A stretch of 64,000 nucleotides of DNA from Akkermansia muciniphila (GTDB lineage: Bacteria > Verrucomicrobiota > Verrucomicrobiia > Limisphaerales > BJHT01), in contig CAMAUZ010000023.1 in NCBI GenBank assembly GCA_945861535.1, positions 1-64,000 on the forward strand, read 5' to 3'. The position numbers and the translations under genes are program-made. The notes under the pieces are model-generated. The model did no database searches and was not told where the DNA came from. It saw only the letters and a program-made list of their open reading frames with translations. Positions 40,519 through 48,639 of the stretch are shown in pieces. Each line of letters begins with the position of its first letter. The stretch's first letter is position 1.

Positions 40519-43500
40519 TCATTCCTCCGTCCAATAGAGCCGGTAATCGCCGTAAAAGGTGCCCTCCATCTTCGGGCCGGAGCTCGACCAACTCTGGTCA
40601 CCGCGCCACATGCCCGGAGCGGGAACCCAGTCGGTCTGGCGGTGATTGAGGAAGTATTTTCCTTCCTCCTTCCACAGCTCGATCATGTGGCGGCACTCGC
40701 CGGCGGTGCGAAAAATCTCCTCCGGGAGCGCGCCGGGCCGGATGGTGGGCAGGATGTCCTGGGGGACGATGCCGCCCAGCTCGGCCACCATTTTGCGGGC
40801 GAGTTCGAGGCACTCATCGGAGAAAGGCTCGATGGTCACGAGCACGTGGCCTTTCTCGTTTTTTGCGATCTTCGTGTGCCGCCGCTCCAGCGCGTGCGCT
40901 TCGCCCGCATATTTCTGCATCACCTTGTTTGCCTCCTCGGCCTGCCGCTGAGGCAGCTTCAACTTGCGAATGGTATCCGCGGTCAGTTGCGGGCCATTCG
41001 GCCCCTTTTCAAACGGGCGCGGCTGATGCCAGGTGACGGCCGTGCCCCGCGGAAGGTGGGTGAGATCGGTGATGAATTTCTCCAGCGTGCTGACGATTTC
41101 TTCCGCGGACGCCTTGTCGATTTTGTATTTCAGCTCGCGAACCGGATCGATCACTGGGGCCAGTAAAGTCGAATAGGTCATGCCCCCCGTGTTGAATTCC
41201 TTCACCATCTGCGCGGCGCGCTCGCGGCCCTCGGGCGTGGACGCAGCGGCGACGAGCGCGGCGTGGGCTTCGGTCACCGAGCGATGGCCTCTCAAGTCAA
41301 CGGCGAGCTGCTTGCCGAGCGCAAACTGCGCAAGCTTCGCCGTGACGTATTCCCGGTCGGTCACGTTGCCGCCCAGTCCCGGACCATCGCCGAGTTCACC
41401 CGCGCGGGCCGGATTGAACCGCGCGCGGATGAGCACCGCCGAGTTTGGCCAGCCTTTGAGCAGTTCCGCCTCGCTCCAGCCGGGCACAAACTCGCTGAGG
41501 CTCGTGAGTCGGTAGCCGACCATGGCGAGGATCGTGACGGTTTCGCCCGGACGCGGATGCCAGCCGCCTTTCGGCGGATAATCCCACGTCGAGTTGATCG
41601 AACCGAGCTCCTTGAAGATGTTCGGCCGCCACGCGCCGCTGGTTTCGCCGGTGCCATTCGGACCGCCGCAGCGCATGTTCCAGTCGTAGCGCACCTTGCC
41701 CTTGCTCTCCACGCTGGCGACATCGCCGTTCATCGTCGTCAGCCGCAGCGCCGCCTCCAGCGGTGCGCCGACTTTCGGCCGCGCGAGGAAGTCGAAGCGA
41801 TCGACGATCTCCAGCTTCCCGTCGCGCCAGACTTCGAGCCAGACGTTCAGCGTGTGATCGGCGGGGCCGGAAAACTGGAACGCGTAATCCTGCCGGCCCG
41901 GTGTCAGCGTTGTGGGAAGCTGCGAACGGTCCTGCTGGATGGCGAAGCGCAGATCCTGCGCGGGTGCCAACGGCGCCGCCGCCGGTTTTTTCGACGCCTC
42001 GCCCGTTTTCGGCGCAGCCGGGGTTTTCGCCGGGATGGACTCCAGCTTTTTCAGGAGGTCATCCGGCTTCCCGTCCGCGGCGAAGGTGATGCCGGCGTCC
42101 TTCAGCATCTGCTCCGCTTTTGCGCGCTCGGCGGCGCTATTTTTGATCCGAGACGCGATCTGCTCGCGGAGGTTCCGGGCGTCGGTGAAGGGGCCGAGGA
42201 CCGCGCCGAAGGATTCGCCGAGCCGGAGCAGCGTAGGCGAGGGTTCCTCGTTGTCGTTCCAAGCGTTGAAACTGGTAATCGTTCCCTCCCACTTGCGTGA
42301 TTCCGGCACCGCCTCGACGCGGGCTCGCAGGATCATGGCGGCCTCCCAGCGCCCGGCCCGCAGACGGTCCTCGGTGACCGGGTTTCCGTCGATGGACTCC
42401 TTCCCCCCGACGATTTCCAACAGGTTCACAGTCTCGCCGACTTTCGGCGTCCATCTTTTGACTCGGTCCAGGTCAACGGACGTGGCCAGACCCTCGAAGA
42501 AATTCGGCCGCCACCGGCCGCTGGTCGAATTCCCCGTGCCATTGTCGAAGAGCCAGTCGATCCGCACCTGTCCCTTGGTCGCGGGTCCGGCGATGTTCCC
42601 ATCGTTGAAGATGACCTGCAGGGATCGCTCCAAACGATCTCCGCGCCTGGCGACATAGGCGGTGTTGCAATCCCGGTCGATGGTGCGTTCGCCACCCTTC
42701 CACCACTCGATCCACACGTAGAGGCGGTGATTCGCCGGCGCGGAAAACGTATAGGCGTAGTCCGTGCGGCCCGCCGTGCGCGTCGCGGGGATGCGCGAAC
42801 GATCCTCGCGAAATTCCGGGCCGGAGCTGAAGAGCTTCGTGAATTTCGAAGCCACGCTCCGATCGCCGGTCGGCTGCAAGACTTTCTCCGGGTGCATCAC
42901 GGTGCGGATGGTGCAGACGATGAGCAACAGACCACCCCACACGCCGACTTGCTTCCACCAATTGCGCCACCACGCCGGATCGCGCGGCACCTTGCCCTGA
43001 TCCTCGCGACTGATGCGCCACAGCGCGCCGAGGGCGATGCCCGACACGACCACGGCGAAGAACGACCACGAGAAGAAGTTCAAGTTCGTGCTGAAACCCG
43101 ACGGCCCGCTCTCGCTGACGTAGAGCGGATCGAGCGCGCCGACGGTGATGAGCTTCGTCGGCCCCGCGCCGGCCGCCGCCGTCTTCGCCTGGAAGCTAAG
43201 GCCGAAAGCGAACCCGAAGAGGGACAGCAGCACGAGGCAGGCGGCGAGCAGAGTTCGCGGCCCTGGGGCGGTGGCGGCCGCTGCGGATTTGCCCGCAGGC
43301 TCCACGGCTTTCCCGCGCCGCACCGCCCAGCGCAGCGACAGGAGCAGCAGCCCCAGCGGAATGCCGAGCAGTCCTGCGCTCATGGTGATGAGATGCACCG
43401 GCTGGTTTTCCTCCGGGACCAGGAAGGTTACCGCCAGCATCACGACCAGCCAGACGCCGGTGAAAATCAGCATCGGAATGCCGACCTGCCGCGCGTAGCC

Positions 43501-45330
43501 GGGCTGCGGCGTCATGAAGAAGCCGAGGAAATTGTTCAGGTGGTTGAGCGGGGCCGGCGGCGCGGATGGCGGCGGCACGGTCGGCGACGCGGGCGCGGGT
43601 GAGTCAGACGGTTTTTTGGGAAACAACGCCTGCACCTCCGGCCGGCTCAGGCGGACCAGTGCCCAGATGCCGACGGGAATGCTGACGAAGTTCAGTGACA
43701 GCAGGGAACCAATCGCCGCGGCCCGGCTGCCGGCGAGGCTCTCGTGATGCAGCATCTGCAACGCACCGCGGAAAATCAGAAACGTGAGCGCCGCGAAAAA
43801 CAGAAATCCCGCCTGCACGAGCGAGCAGATGACTGGATGCTGCTTCCACGAGGATTCGGGGAACCACATGAGCCAGAAGCCAATCACCATCACGGCATTG
43901 ATCGCGCCGACGACAAACAGTCCGATGGCACAGCGCCGCACCTCGCTTCGCACATCCGGCACGCCGCGCCGCCGTGTGCTGAAGAGCGCCGCGCCAGCCA
44001 CCAAGGCGCAGAGACCGGCCAGCGCGGACCCGGTTGCAAAGTCGGGTTTGATGCCTCGGAGGGCGAGGCCCGAGCTGTCGTAACCTCTGTCCGTGACGAC
44101 CAGCCAGGGCTGGACGGCACCCATCCGCAGCTCGCTCTGAATGGGATGGGGTTTGTCGTGATAAGTGACCTTTTCGAACCAACAGAAAACCACCGCCCCG
44201 GCGATCACGACCATCCACAGCAGCAGGCGGAGAAAGGTGCGCAGCGGTGTCTCGACATTGGCCGCCCCGGGCTGGCTTTCGATGGTTGGTACGGCGCAGT
44301 CGCCCTCTTTCTTGGTGCTTGGGAAGGGCGGAACCGGTGAGGCAGCAGGTGGTGTCGCGGGCGCTTTCGCACCGGGCGTGCTCGTCACATTTTCCACCGC
44401 CGTCTTCACCTCGCTCACCTGTTGGTAGCGACGGGCGACGTCACGCTCCAGCGAGCGCAGGACGATCTCGTCCAGCCGCACGTCGATCTGGACTTTTTCC
44501 GACGGCGTGGCGAAGCGGCCCAGCGGCAGTTCGCCGGTGAGCATTTCGTAGAAGACCACGCCGAGGGAATAGATGTCCGCGCGGTGATCGACGGACTTGG
44601 CGTTCTCGAGCTGCTCGGGGGCCATGTAGCGCGGCGTGCCCATGCCCACGCCGGTCACGGTGATCGAGGGGTCGTCCGGCTCCGCGCCGAGGAGCTTGGC
44701 CAGGCCGAAGTCGGCGATTTTCACGCGGCCTTTTTTGTCGAGCAGGATGTTCTCCGGCTTGATGTCGCGGTGCATGATGCCCTCGTCGTGCGCGAACTGC
44801 AGCGCGTCGCAGAGCTTGGGAACGATGGCCAGCGCCTGCGCCGCCGTGAGCCGGCCCGCGCGCATCGCCTGCCGCAGGTTCGCGCCATCGACAAACTCCA
44901 TCACGAAATAGAACCAGTCGCCGGCCTGCCCGAAATCGTACACCGCCACGATGTTCGGATGATTGAGCTTCGCCAGCGCGCGGGCCTCGCGGCTGAAGCG
45001 CTCGGCGAATTTGGGATCATCGGCCACCTCCGGCAGCATCACCTTGAGCGCGACGATGCGGTCGAGCTGCGGCTGGCGGACCTCATACACCGCGCCCATG
45101 CCGCCGACCCCGATGAGCTTGCGGACCTCGAACTGCGGAAACCGCGCGGCCACCGCGGCGAGCGCGGGCGCGGTGGGCGGGGCCGTCTTGGCGCGGCGCG
45201 GCGGCTCAGTGGGCGCGGAGGCGGAGTCACGCAGCGCGCCCTGCTGGAGCAGGCAGCGCGGGCACAGGCCGACGGGGGCATCAGCCGGCAGCGGGGCCTG
45301 GCATTCGGGACAGAGACGAGTCGTTTCCAT
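40519..45330 (-). CDS. giant Ser/Thr protein kinase with zinc ribbon and duplicated outer domain
   Basis: A 1603-residue protein. A zinc ribbon (CPECQAPLPADAPVGLCPRC, residues 8-27) precedes a Hanks-type kinase domain at about 70-340 with IGVGGMGAVYEV, VALKVML and the catalytic HRDIKPENILLD and DFGLA. Multiple membrane helices lie between about 370 and 790. Two related soluble units follow (about 835-1015 and 1125-1310), each with a DRS-PTRT-GR-DYAY/F start and VGETV near the end. The C-terminal 290 residues are helical. The kinase would phosphorylate targets after sensing an outside signal. Five small overlapping genes follow. Confidence 0.9.
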   Translation of the reverse strand: METTRLCPECQAPLPADAPVGLCPRCLLQQGALRDSASAPTEPPRRAKTAPPTAPALAAVAARFPQFEVRKLIGVGGMGAVYEVRQPQLDRIVALKVMLPEVADDPKFAERFSREARALAKLNHPNIVAVYDFGQAGDWFYFVMEFVDGANLRQAMRAGRLTAAQALAIVPKLCDALQFAHDEGIMHRDIKPENILLDKKGRVKIADFGLAKLLGAEPDDPSITVTGVGMGTPRYMAPEQLENAKSVDHRADIYSLGVVFYEMLTGELPLGRFATPSEKVQIDVRLDEIVLRSLERDVARRYQQVSEVKTAVENVTSTPGAKAPATPPAASPVPPFPSTKKEGDCAVPTIESQPGAANVETPLRTFLRLLLWMVVIAGAVVFCWFEKVTYHDKPHPIQSELRMGAVQPWLVVTDRGYDSSGLALRGIKPDFATGSALAGLCALVAGAALFSTRRRGVPDVRSEVRRCAIGLFVVGAINAVMVIGFWLMWFPESSWKQHPVICSLVQAGFLFFAALTFLIFRGALQMLHHESLAGSRAAAIGSLLSLNFVSIPVGIWALVRLSRPEVQALFPKKPSDSPAPASPTVPPPSAPPAPLNHLNNFLGFFMTPQPGYARQVGIPMLIFTGVWLVVMLAVTFLVPEENQPVHLITMSAGLLGIPLGLLLLSLRWAVRRGKAVEPAGKSAAAATAPGPRTLLAACLVLLSLFGFAFGLSFQAKTAAAGAGPTKLITVGALDPLYVSESGPSGFSTNLNFFSWSFFAVVVSGIALGALWRISREDQGKVPRDPAWWRNWWKQVGVWGGLLLIVCTIRTVMHPEKVLQPTGDRSVASKFTKLFSSGPEFREDRSRIPATRTAGRTDYAYTFSAPANHRLYVWIEWWKGGERTIDRDCNTAYVARRGDRLERSLQVIFNDGNIAGPATKGQVRIDWLFDNGTGNSTSGRWRPNFFEGLATSVDLDRVKRWTPKVGETVNLLEIVGGKESIDGNPVTEDRLRAGRWEAAMILRARVEAVPESRKWEGTITSFNAWNDNEEPSPTLLRLGESFGAVLGPFTDARNLREQIASRIKNSAAERAKAEQMLKDAGITFAADGKPDDLLKKLESIPAKTPAAPKTGEASKKPAAAPLAPAQDLRFAIQQDRSQLPTTLTPGRQDYAFQFSGPADHTLNVWLEVWRDGKLEIVDRFDFLARPKVGAPLEAALRLTTMNGDVASVESKGKVRYDWNMRCGGPNGTGETSGAWRPNIFKELGSINSTWDYPPKGGWHPRPGETVTILAMVGYRLTSLSEFVPGWSEAELLKGWPNSAVLIRARFNPARAGELGDGPGLGGNVTDREYVTAKLAQFALGKQLAVDLRGHRSVTEAHAALVAAASTPEGRERAAQMVKEFNTGGMTYSTLLAPVIDPVRELKYKIDKASAEEIVSTLEKFITDLTHLPRGTAVTWHQPRPFEKGPNGPQLTADTIRKLKLPQRQAEEANKVMQKYAGEAHALERRHTKIAKNEKGHVLVTIEPFSDECLELARKMVAELGGIVPQDILPTIRPGALPEEIFRTAGECRHMIELWKEEGKYFLNHRQTDWVPAPGMWRGDQSWSSSGPKMEGTFYGDYRLYWTEE

Positions 45331-45881
45331 AACAGTGTTTTTCGTTTCACCCGCTACAGAAGAATTTTTCGGGAAAGGTTACGGAAAATCTTTCGACTCA
45401 CGTTCGGATCAATGGGATGGCGGAGGATGGGCCTGGGGCGTCCGGTCGGCAATCAAATCGACAGGGCAGGGAGCACCGCGTTGGGAATCCCGATTGATGG
45501 CCGGGATTCTGGTCTCATACGCGTTCTCCGCCGTGTCTGGGCCGGTCGGTGGCGGGCCGCACGCATCGGCCGACCCGCCGAAGATTTCCCGCAGCCGCCG
45601 GATGGACCACGCTCGTCGGTCGTTCGCCAACGGCTTCCAGCGGTCGCAGTTTGCCCCAAGCACACCATGGCGGAAACCTCGCTCTTCATTTTGCGCGCGC
45701 CTCGGCGCAGAGATTGTTGAGCCGGCGGGCGAAGGCGGGCGCGCAGGTTTTTTGGTCCTGCCAATGCGAGCAATCGGGTTGTCGCCGACGCGGTTCGCCA
45801 CCTCGATCTGCGCGTGCTGCTGGTCGCCCCGGTGGCGCAACGAAGGGTGGATTTCGCGCGCCTGGCTGGTATAAAGCCGCC
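45331..45881. other. intergenic region, no supported gene
   Basis: About 550 bases. One long minus-strand frame (45409-45894) gives a basic, Pro/Arg-rich product without recognised motifs; other frames are similar. I treat these as non-coding or as relics of a lost gene. I do not see a clear promoter or terminator. Confidence 0.4.
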
Positions 45882-46067
45882 ATGCAAAAAGCACCGGCTC
45901 CCAAATTGCGGCAGCGTTCTGAAAACGCCATCTTGGACCAGGCGATCCAGCAGCTCCTCAGCGCCACGAAAGCGGCGGCCAAAAAGCAGGGCGAGCCGGT
46001 GGATCACGCGCAGTTGCGCAAAGAGGGCTACAGCGAGCGCTTCATCGACAAGGTGGAGAACGCCTGA
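45882..46067 (+). CDS. small basic hypothetical protein
   Basis: A 61-residue protein from the ATG at 45882. It is helical and rich in Ala, Gln and Lys (AILDQAIQQLLSATKAAAKK), with a C-terminal segment QLRKEGYSERFIDKVENA. No membrane segment or Cys. The segment looks like a conserved small soluble protein, but I do not recognise a family. It ends 4 bases before the convergent small gene on the minus strand. Confidence 0.6.
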   Translation: MQKAPAPKLRQRSENAILDQAIQQLLSATKAAAKKQGEPVDHAQLRKEGYSERFIDKVENA

Positions 46068-46071
46068 CGGG

Positions 46072-46272
46072 TCAGTCGTTGCGGCGCAATCGCATGAACT
46101 CGCTCACCTTGATCTCCAGCAGCGGGGCGGCTCGCCGGGCGAGCGTGAGGGCTTCGGCGTAGGTCAGATTTGCCGCCAACACGCGGACGATTTGGGTCGT
46201 GGTCAGACCCTTGGATTTCGCCAGTTGAATCGCGGCGGCGAGGTCGGTGTAGCGGAGGAAGCTCTCACTCAT
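46072..46272 (-). CDS. small helical hypothetical protein
   Basis: A protein of 66 residues from the ATG at 46272. Residues about 5-60 are helical with LAAAIQLAKSKGLTTTQIVR and LTYAEALTLARRAAPLLEIK, which resembles small HTH-like or antitoxin-type proteins. No family is recognised and no partner toxin is adjacent. In-frame codons extend upstream to 46407 but give an Arg/Pro-rich leader, so the shorter start is preferred. Confidence 0.55.
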   Translation of the reverse strand: MSESFLRYTDLAAAIQLAKSKGLTTTQIVRVLAANLTYAEALTLARRAAPLLEIKVSEFMRLRRND

Positions 46273-46452
46273 GGCGTGAAGAATATCCGCAGTTGTTGGC
46301 GGCGGGCTGGTGGAGAGCCGGGGTTGGCAGGCAGTCCGGGGTGCCAAAGCCCGTGGTCTCCGCCTCGACTTCGGCGGTCTTCGCCTTCCCCTCAGTGCTT
46401 CGTTCAAAGGACCAAGGGCGGACCAGTTGGGGCGGCGTCCAGAGCATAAAAA

Positions 46453-46623
46453 TCAGGCGGTAAAGTTTTCTCCGTTCCGGTGGGCGTGGTCGGAGCGCGG
46501 CACGCCGAAAAGCTCGGTCAACCCGGTGAGAAAGAGCCGGGCATTGGCGCGCTCGCTGGCCGCGGCATTGGACCAACGGGCGATGAAACGGTCGGCGGGA
46601 GTTTGAGCTTCAGGCGTGGCCAC
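46453..46623 (-). pseudogene. N-terminal remnant of a DNA methyltransferase (MmeI/type IIG-like)
   Basis: A frame from GTG at 46623 to 46453 encodes 56 residues with RFIARWSNAAASERANARLF, then LTGLTELFGVPRSDHAH. This is the typical start of large class I SAM DNA methyltransferases of the MmeI-like type (about 900-1000 residues). The frame stops after NGENFTA, and the rest of the gene is not present. It is therefore a truncated remnant of a restriction-modification gene. The other bases between 46273 and 46780 hold nothing further. Confidence 0.6.
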
Positions 46624-46780
46624 GGGCGGAGAGTGGCAAAGGGCGCGTCCGGCGGCAAGGCGCGCGGCATTCGGGACTGGGGCGACTGGGGAACGGCGGA
46701 TGGGCGGGCCGCCCAATCCGGCACGCGGGCCGCGGGCGCTCCCCAGGTCACCAAGCTTTGCCCGGCTCCGGCGCTCGAGT

Positions 46781-47323
46781 TTATGCCTTGATCCGCCTGG
46801 GCATCGCCGGACAGAGAGCGGAGGCCTTCACTTCGGTGTCCCCGCCGCCTTTGAGGAAAAAATGCAGCGCCCCTTTCTGGTCGCAGAACCAGACTTCGTC
46901 CGCCCCGGCCTCAAAATAGAGGTCGCGCTTGTTCTCCAGTTCCTGCCGCGTGTTTTTCGGGGAAATGACCTCCACACAAATCTCGGGCGCGATGGTGAGG
47001 ACGTCGCCTTTGAGACCGCGCTTGGTTCTGCCTTCGGAGATCCAGGCCAGGTCCACGCCCTTGACGCCATCGCTGGTGAGAATGGCGCACTCGGGCAGGG
47101 TGCGTCCCTGCGGCAGCAATTCGAGCAGGTGCGCAAAGATTTCCGCCTGGCGCGTGGAGTGGGAAAACCCGGGAGGTGGCATCATAATGATGTGTCCGTA
47201 GCGGTTGGTCTCGATGCGGTCCGGCAGCCGCTGCAGGGTCGCATCGGCGCACACTTCCGCCCAGCGCTCGAGATGAAACGCCTGGGCGTCCTCGATGTTC
47301 GGAAGCTCCAGCAGGGTGCTCAT
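46781..47323 (-). CDS. Uma2-family (DUF820) protein
   Basis: A protein of 180 residues from the ATG at 47323. Uma2/DUF820 members have a PD-(D/E)XK-like fold. Here the sequence shows NRYGHIIMMPPPGFSHSTRQ, LTSDGVKGVDLAWIS, the segment APEICVEVISPKNTRQELEN and YFEAGADEVWFCD. These contain the conserved Asp, Glu-V-x-S-P and Lys positions. The family is widely spread in cyanobacteria and PVC bacteria; its role is unknown, and it is often grouped with possible nucleases. It stands alone on the minus strand. An upstream extension to 47374 is unlikely. Confidence 0.85.
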   Translation of the reverse strand: MSTLLELPNIEDAQAFHLERWAEVCADATLQRLPDRIETNRYGHIIMMPPPGFSHSTRQAEIFAHLLELLPQGRTLPECAILTSDGVKGVDLAWISEGRTKRGLKGDVLTIAPEICVEVISPKNTRQELENKRDLYFEAGADEVWFCDQKGALHFFLKGGGDTEVKASALCPAMPRRIKA

Positions 47324-47612
47324 GATGCGGGAGGATACGAGTTCGCGGTGCTCGGGCAAGCGGCGGTTTGCCAACCGGAACCGCGACCCCGCCAGTCTTT
47401 TGCAAAGCCGACTTCGCCCTCGTAGCCAAGGAGCGGATGCCGTCCGGCCGCGCTGAGTTCAAGCTGCCCGGCGAGCACCCTGGCGGCGACTTCGCTCGCC
47501 CGCCGCGGTTACCGCAACTGGTCGGCGAGTTACTCCCTGGGGAAAACGAAGTTCACCCCGCGCCCCGAAAACCTACCCGCGCCCGGCGCAGAGCTCGCGC
47601 CACCGCGATAAA

Positions 47613-47799
47613 CTTGGAAACGGCAGTCGGGTTGAACCACGAAAGACACGAAAGACACGAAAAGCCGAAAAACATAGGGTGGAAGCGTGGTCGCTCGACA
47701 TCCCAATAACTCACCCGCCAGATGACTAACCCCGATTCCGCCAGCCCTTCTCCTTTCGTGCCTTTCGTGTCTTTCGTGGTTCCGACGGCATTTTCCAGG
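47613..47799. repeat. family B inverted-repeat element, copy 3 (complete)
   Basis: The most complete copy, 187 bases. The left arm is CTTGGAAACGGCAGTCGGG, then TTGAACCACGAAAGACACG. The right arm reads CCTTTCGTGTCTTTCGTGG then TTCCGACGGCATTTTCCAGG, the near reverse complement of the left. The middle contains AGCGTGGTCGCTCGACATCC and GATTCCGCCAGCCC. Copies 1 and 2 are at 15536-15700 and 38963-39070. The region 47324-48271 outside this repeat holds no supported gene. Confidence 0.8.
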
Positions 47800-47801
47800 A
47801 T

Positions 47802-48271
47802 AACCGCTGCCGCAGTCGAATCCGATGCTGCCTTTACGCCCCCACCGAACCGGAAACCGCTCCGGCGGAATCCGTCCCGACCCGTCGCGGGATAAATCAC
47901 ATGAGGCAGGTCGCCGAGGGTTCAAGCGTCCGGCACCAACACCGGCCGCCAGATCGGCGGCGTGCTGTCGCGGCGGGCGAGCATTGGTTGGCGCAGATTC
48001 CGGAGCGGACGACCACTCGGGGCTGGGGAAACTTTGGCTTTTTGCGTGGCAGTTAAGCTCCGGGCACGCACCGGCAGGACGGGGTCTGGTTCACACGGAT
48101 ACTCACCCCGGGGCAACCGAGTGGTGCCCGTGCGCCACGCAGGCGCGGGGAGCTGTCGGCCGGCTGGAACAGCCCAAGCCGACGGCTCCCGTGTCCACCT
48201 GCGTTCCCGCGGCGAGTCACGATGGCGAGCGATCAGTAATCGCCCGCCCAAGGTCCGCCTCCGTCACGCCG
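47802..48271. other. intergenic region, no supported gene
   Basis: About 470 bases between the family B repeat and the short lysine-rich gene. Frames in both directions yield low-complexity basic products without recognisable domains. A shallow palindromic pattern is seen around 48040-48130 but is not strong. Confidence 0.35.
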
Positions 48272-48367
48272 TTACGACGTCTTGCGGGACGCGGCGGGCG
48301 CCGCCTTGGGCTTCTCTTTCTTCGGCTTCTTAACTTCTTTTTTGTGACTGTTGTTTCCTTTGGCCAT
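48272..48367 (-). CDS. short lysine-rich basic protein
   Basis: A 31-codon frame starting at ATG 48367. The product begins MAKGNNSHKKEVKKPKKEKP and ends in Ala/Pro/Ser/Lys residues to KTS. Similar very short, lysine-rich proteins with an MAKGxN start occur in many bacteria, where they are small annotated hypothetical proteins. The Lys-dense pattern and the clean frame suggest a gene. The function is unknown; the charge suggests nucleic-acid binding. Confidence 0.6.
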   Translation of the reverse strand: MAKGNNSHKKEVKKPKKEKPKAAPAASRKTS

Positions 48368-48511
48368 AATGATCTCCGGTTGAATGTTGGCCGCCAGACA
48401 ACCCGGTCCGCCGCAGGTTTACAATAGCAGACGCGCAGGGATTCTCGTTCGCTGCCCGGCACAGTGCGCTGGGACTCGCAGTCACGGAGACCAAACGACG
48501 GCCGGATAGAT

Positions 48512-48599
48512 GGCAAAGGAATGGAGGCAAAGGAATGGAGGCAAAGGAATGAGGAACGGAATCTCCGTCCCCCCATTCCTTTGCCTCCATTCCTTTGCC
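48512..48599. repeat. family D hairpin element, copy 2
   Basis: The left arm (48512-48551) has three tandem units of GCAAAGGAATGGAG; the right arm (48574-48599) is the reverse complement of the last two. The copy is the same as at 28797-28869 but with one unit more on the left. It lies 40 bases before the stop of the DUF1501 gene. Confidence 0.8.
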
Positions 48600-48639
48600 G
48601 ACCTCAGACGAATACCCCGGAAGGAGCCGGCTCCCAATT

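Noticed and set aside
45409..45894. 162-codon minus-strand frame upstream of the kinase
   Set aside because: Arg/Pro-rich without recognisable domain, partly overlapping the better small gene at 45882; may be a relic, but not supported as a gene.
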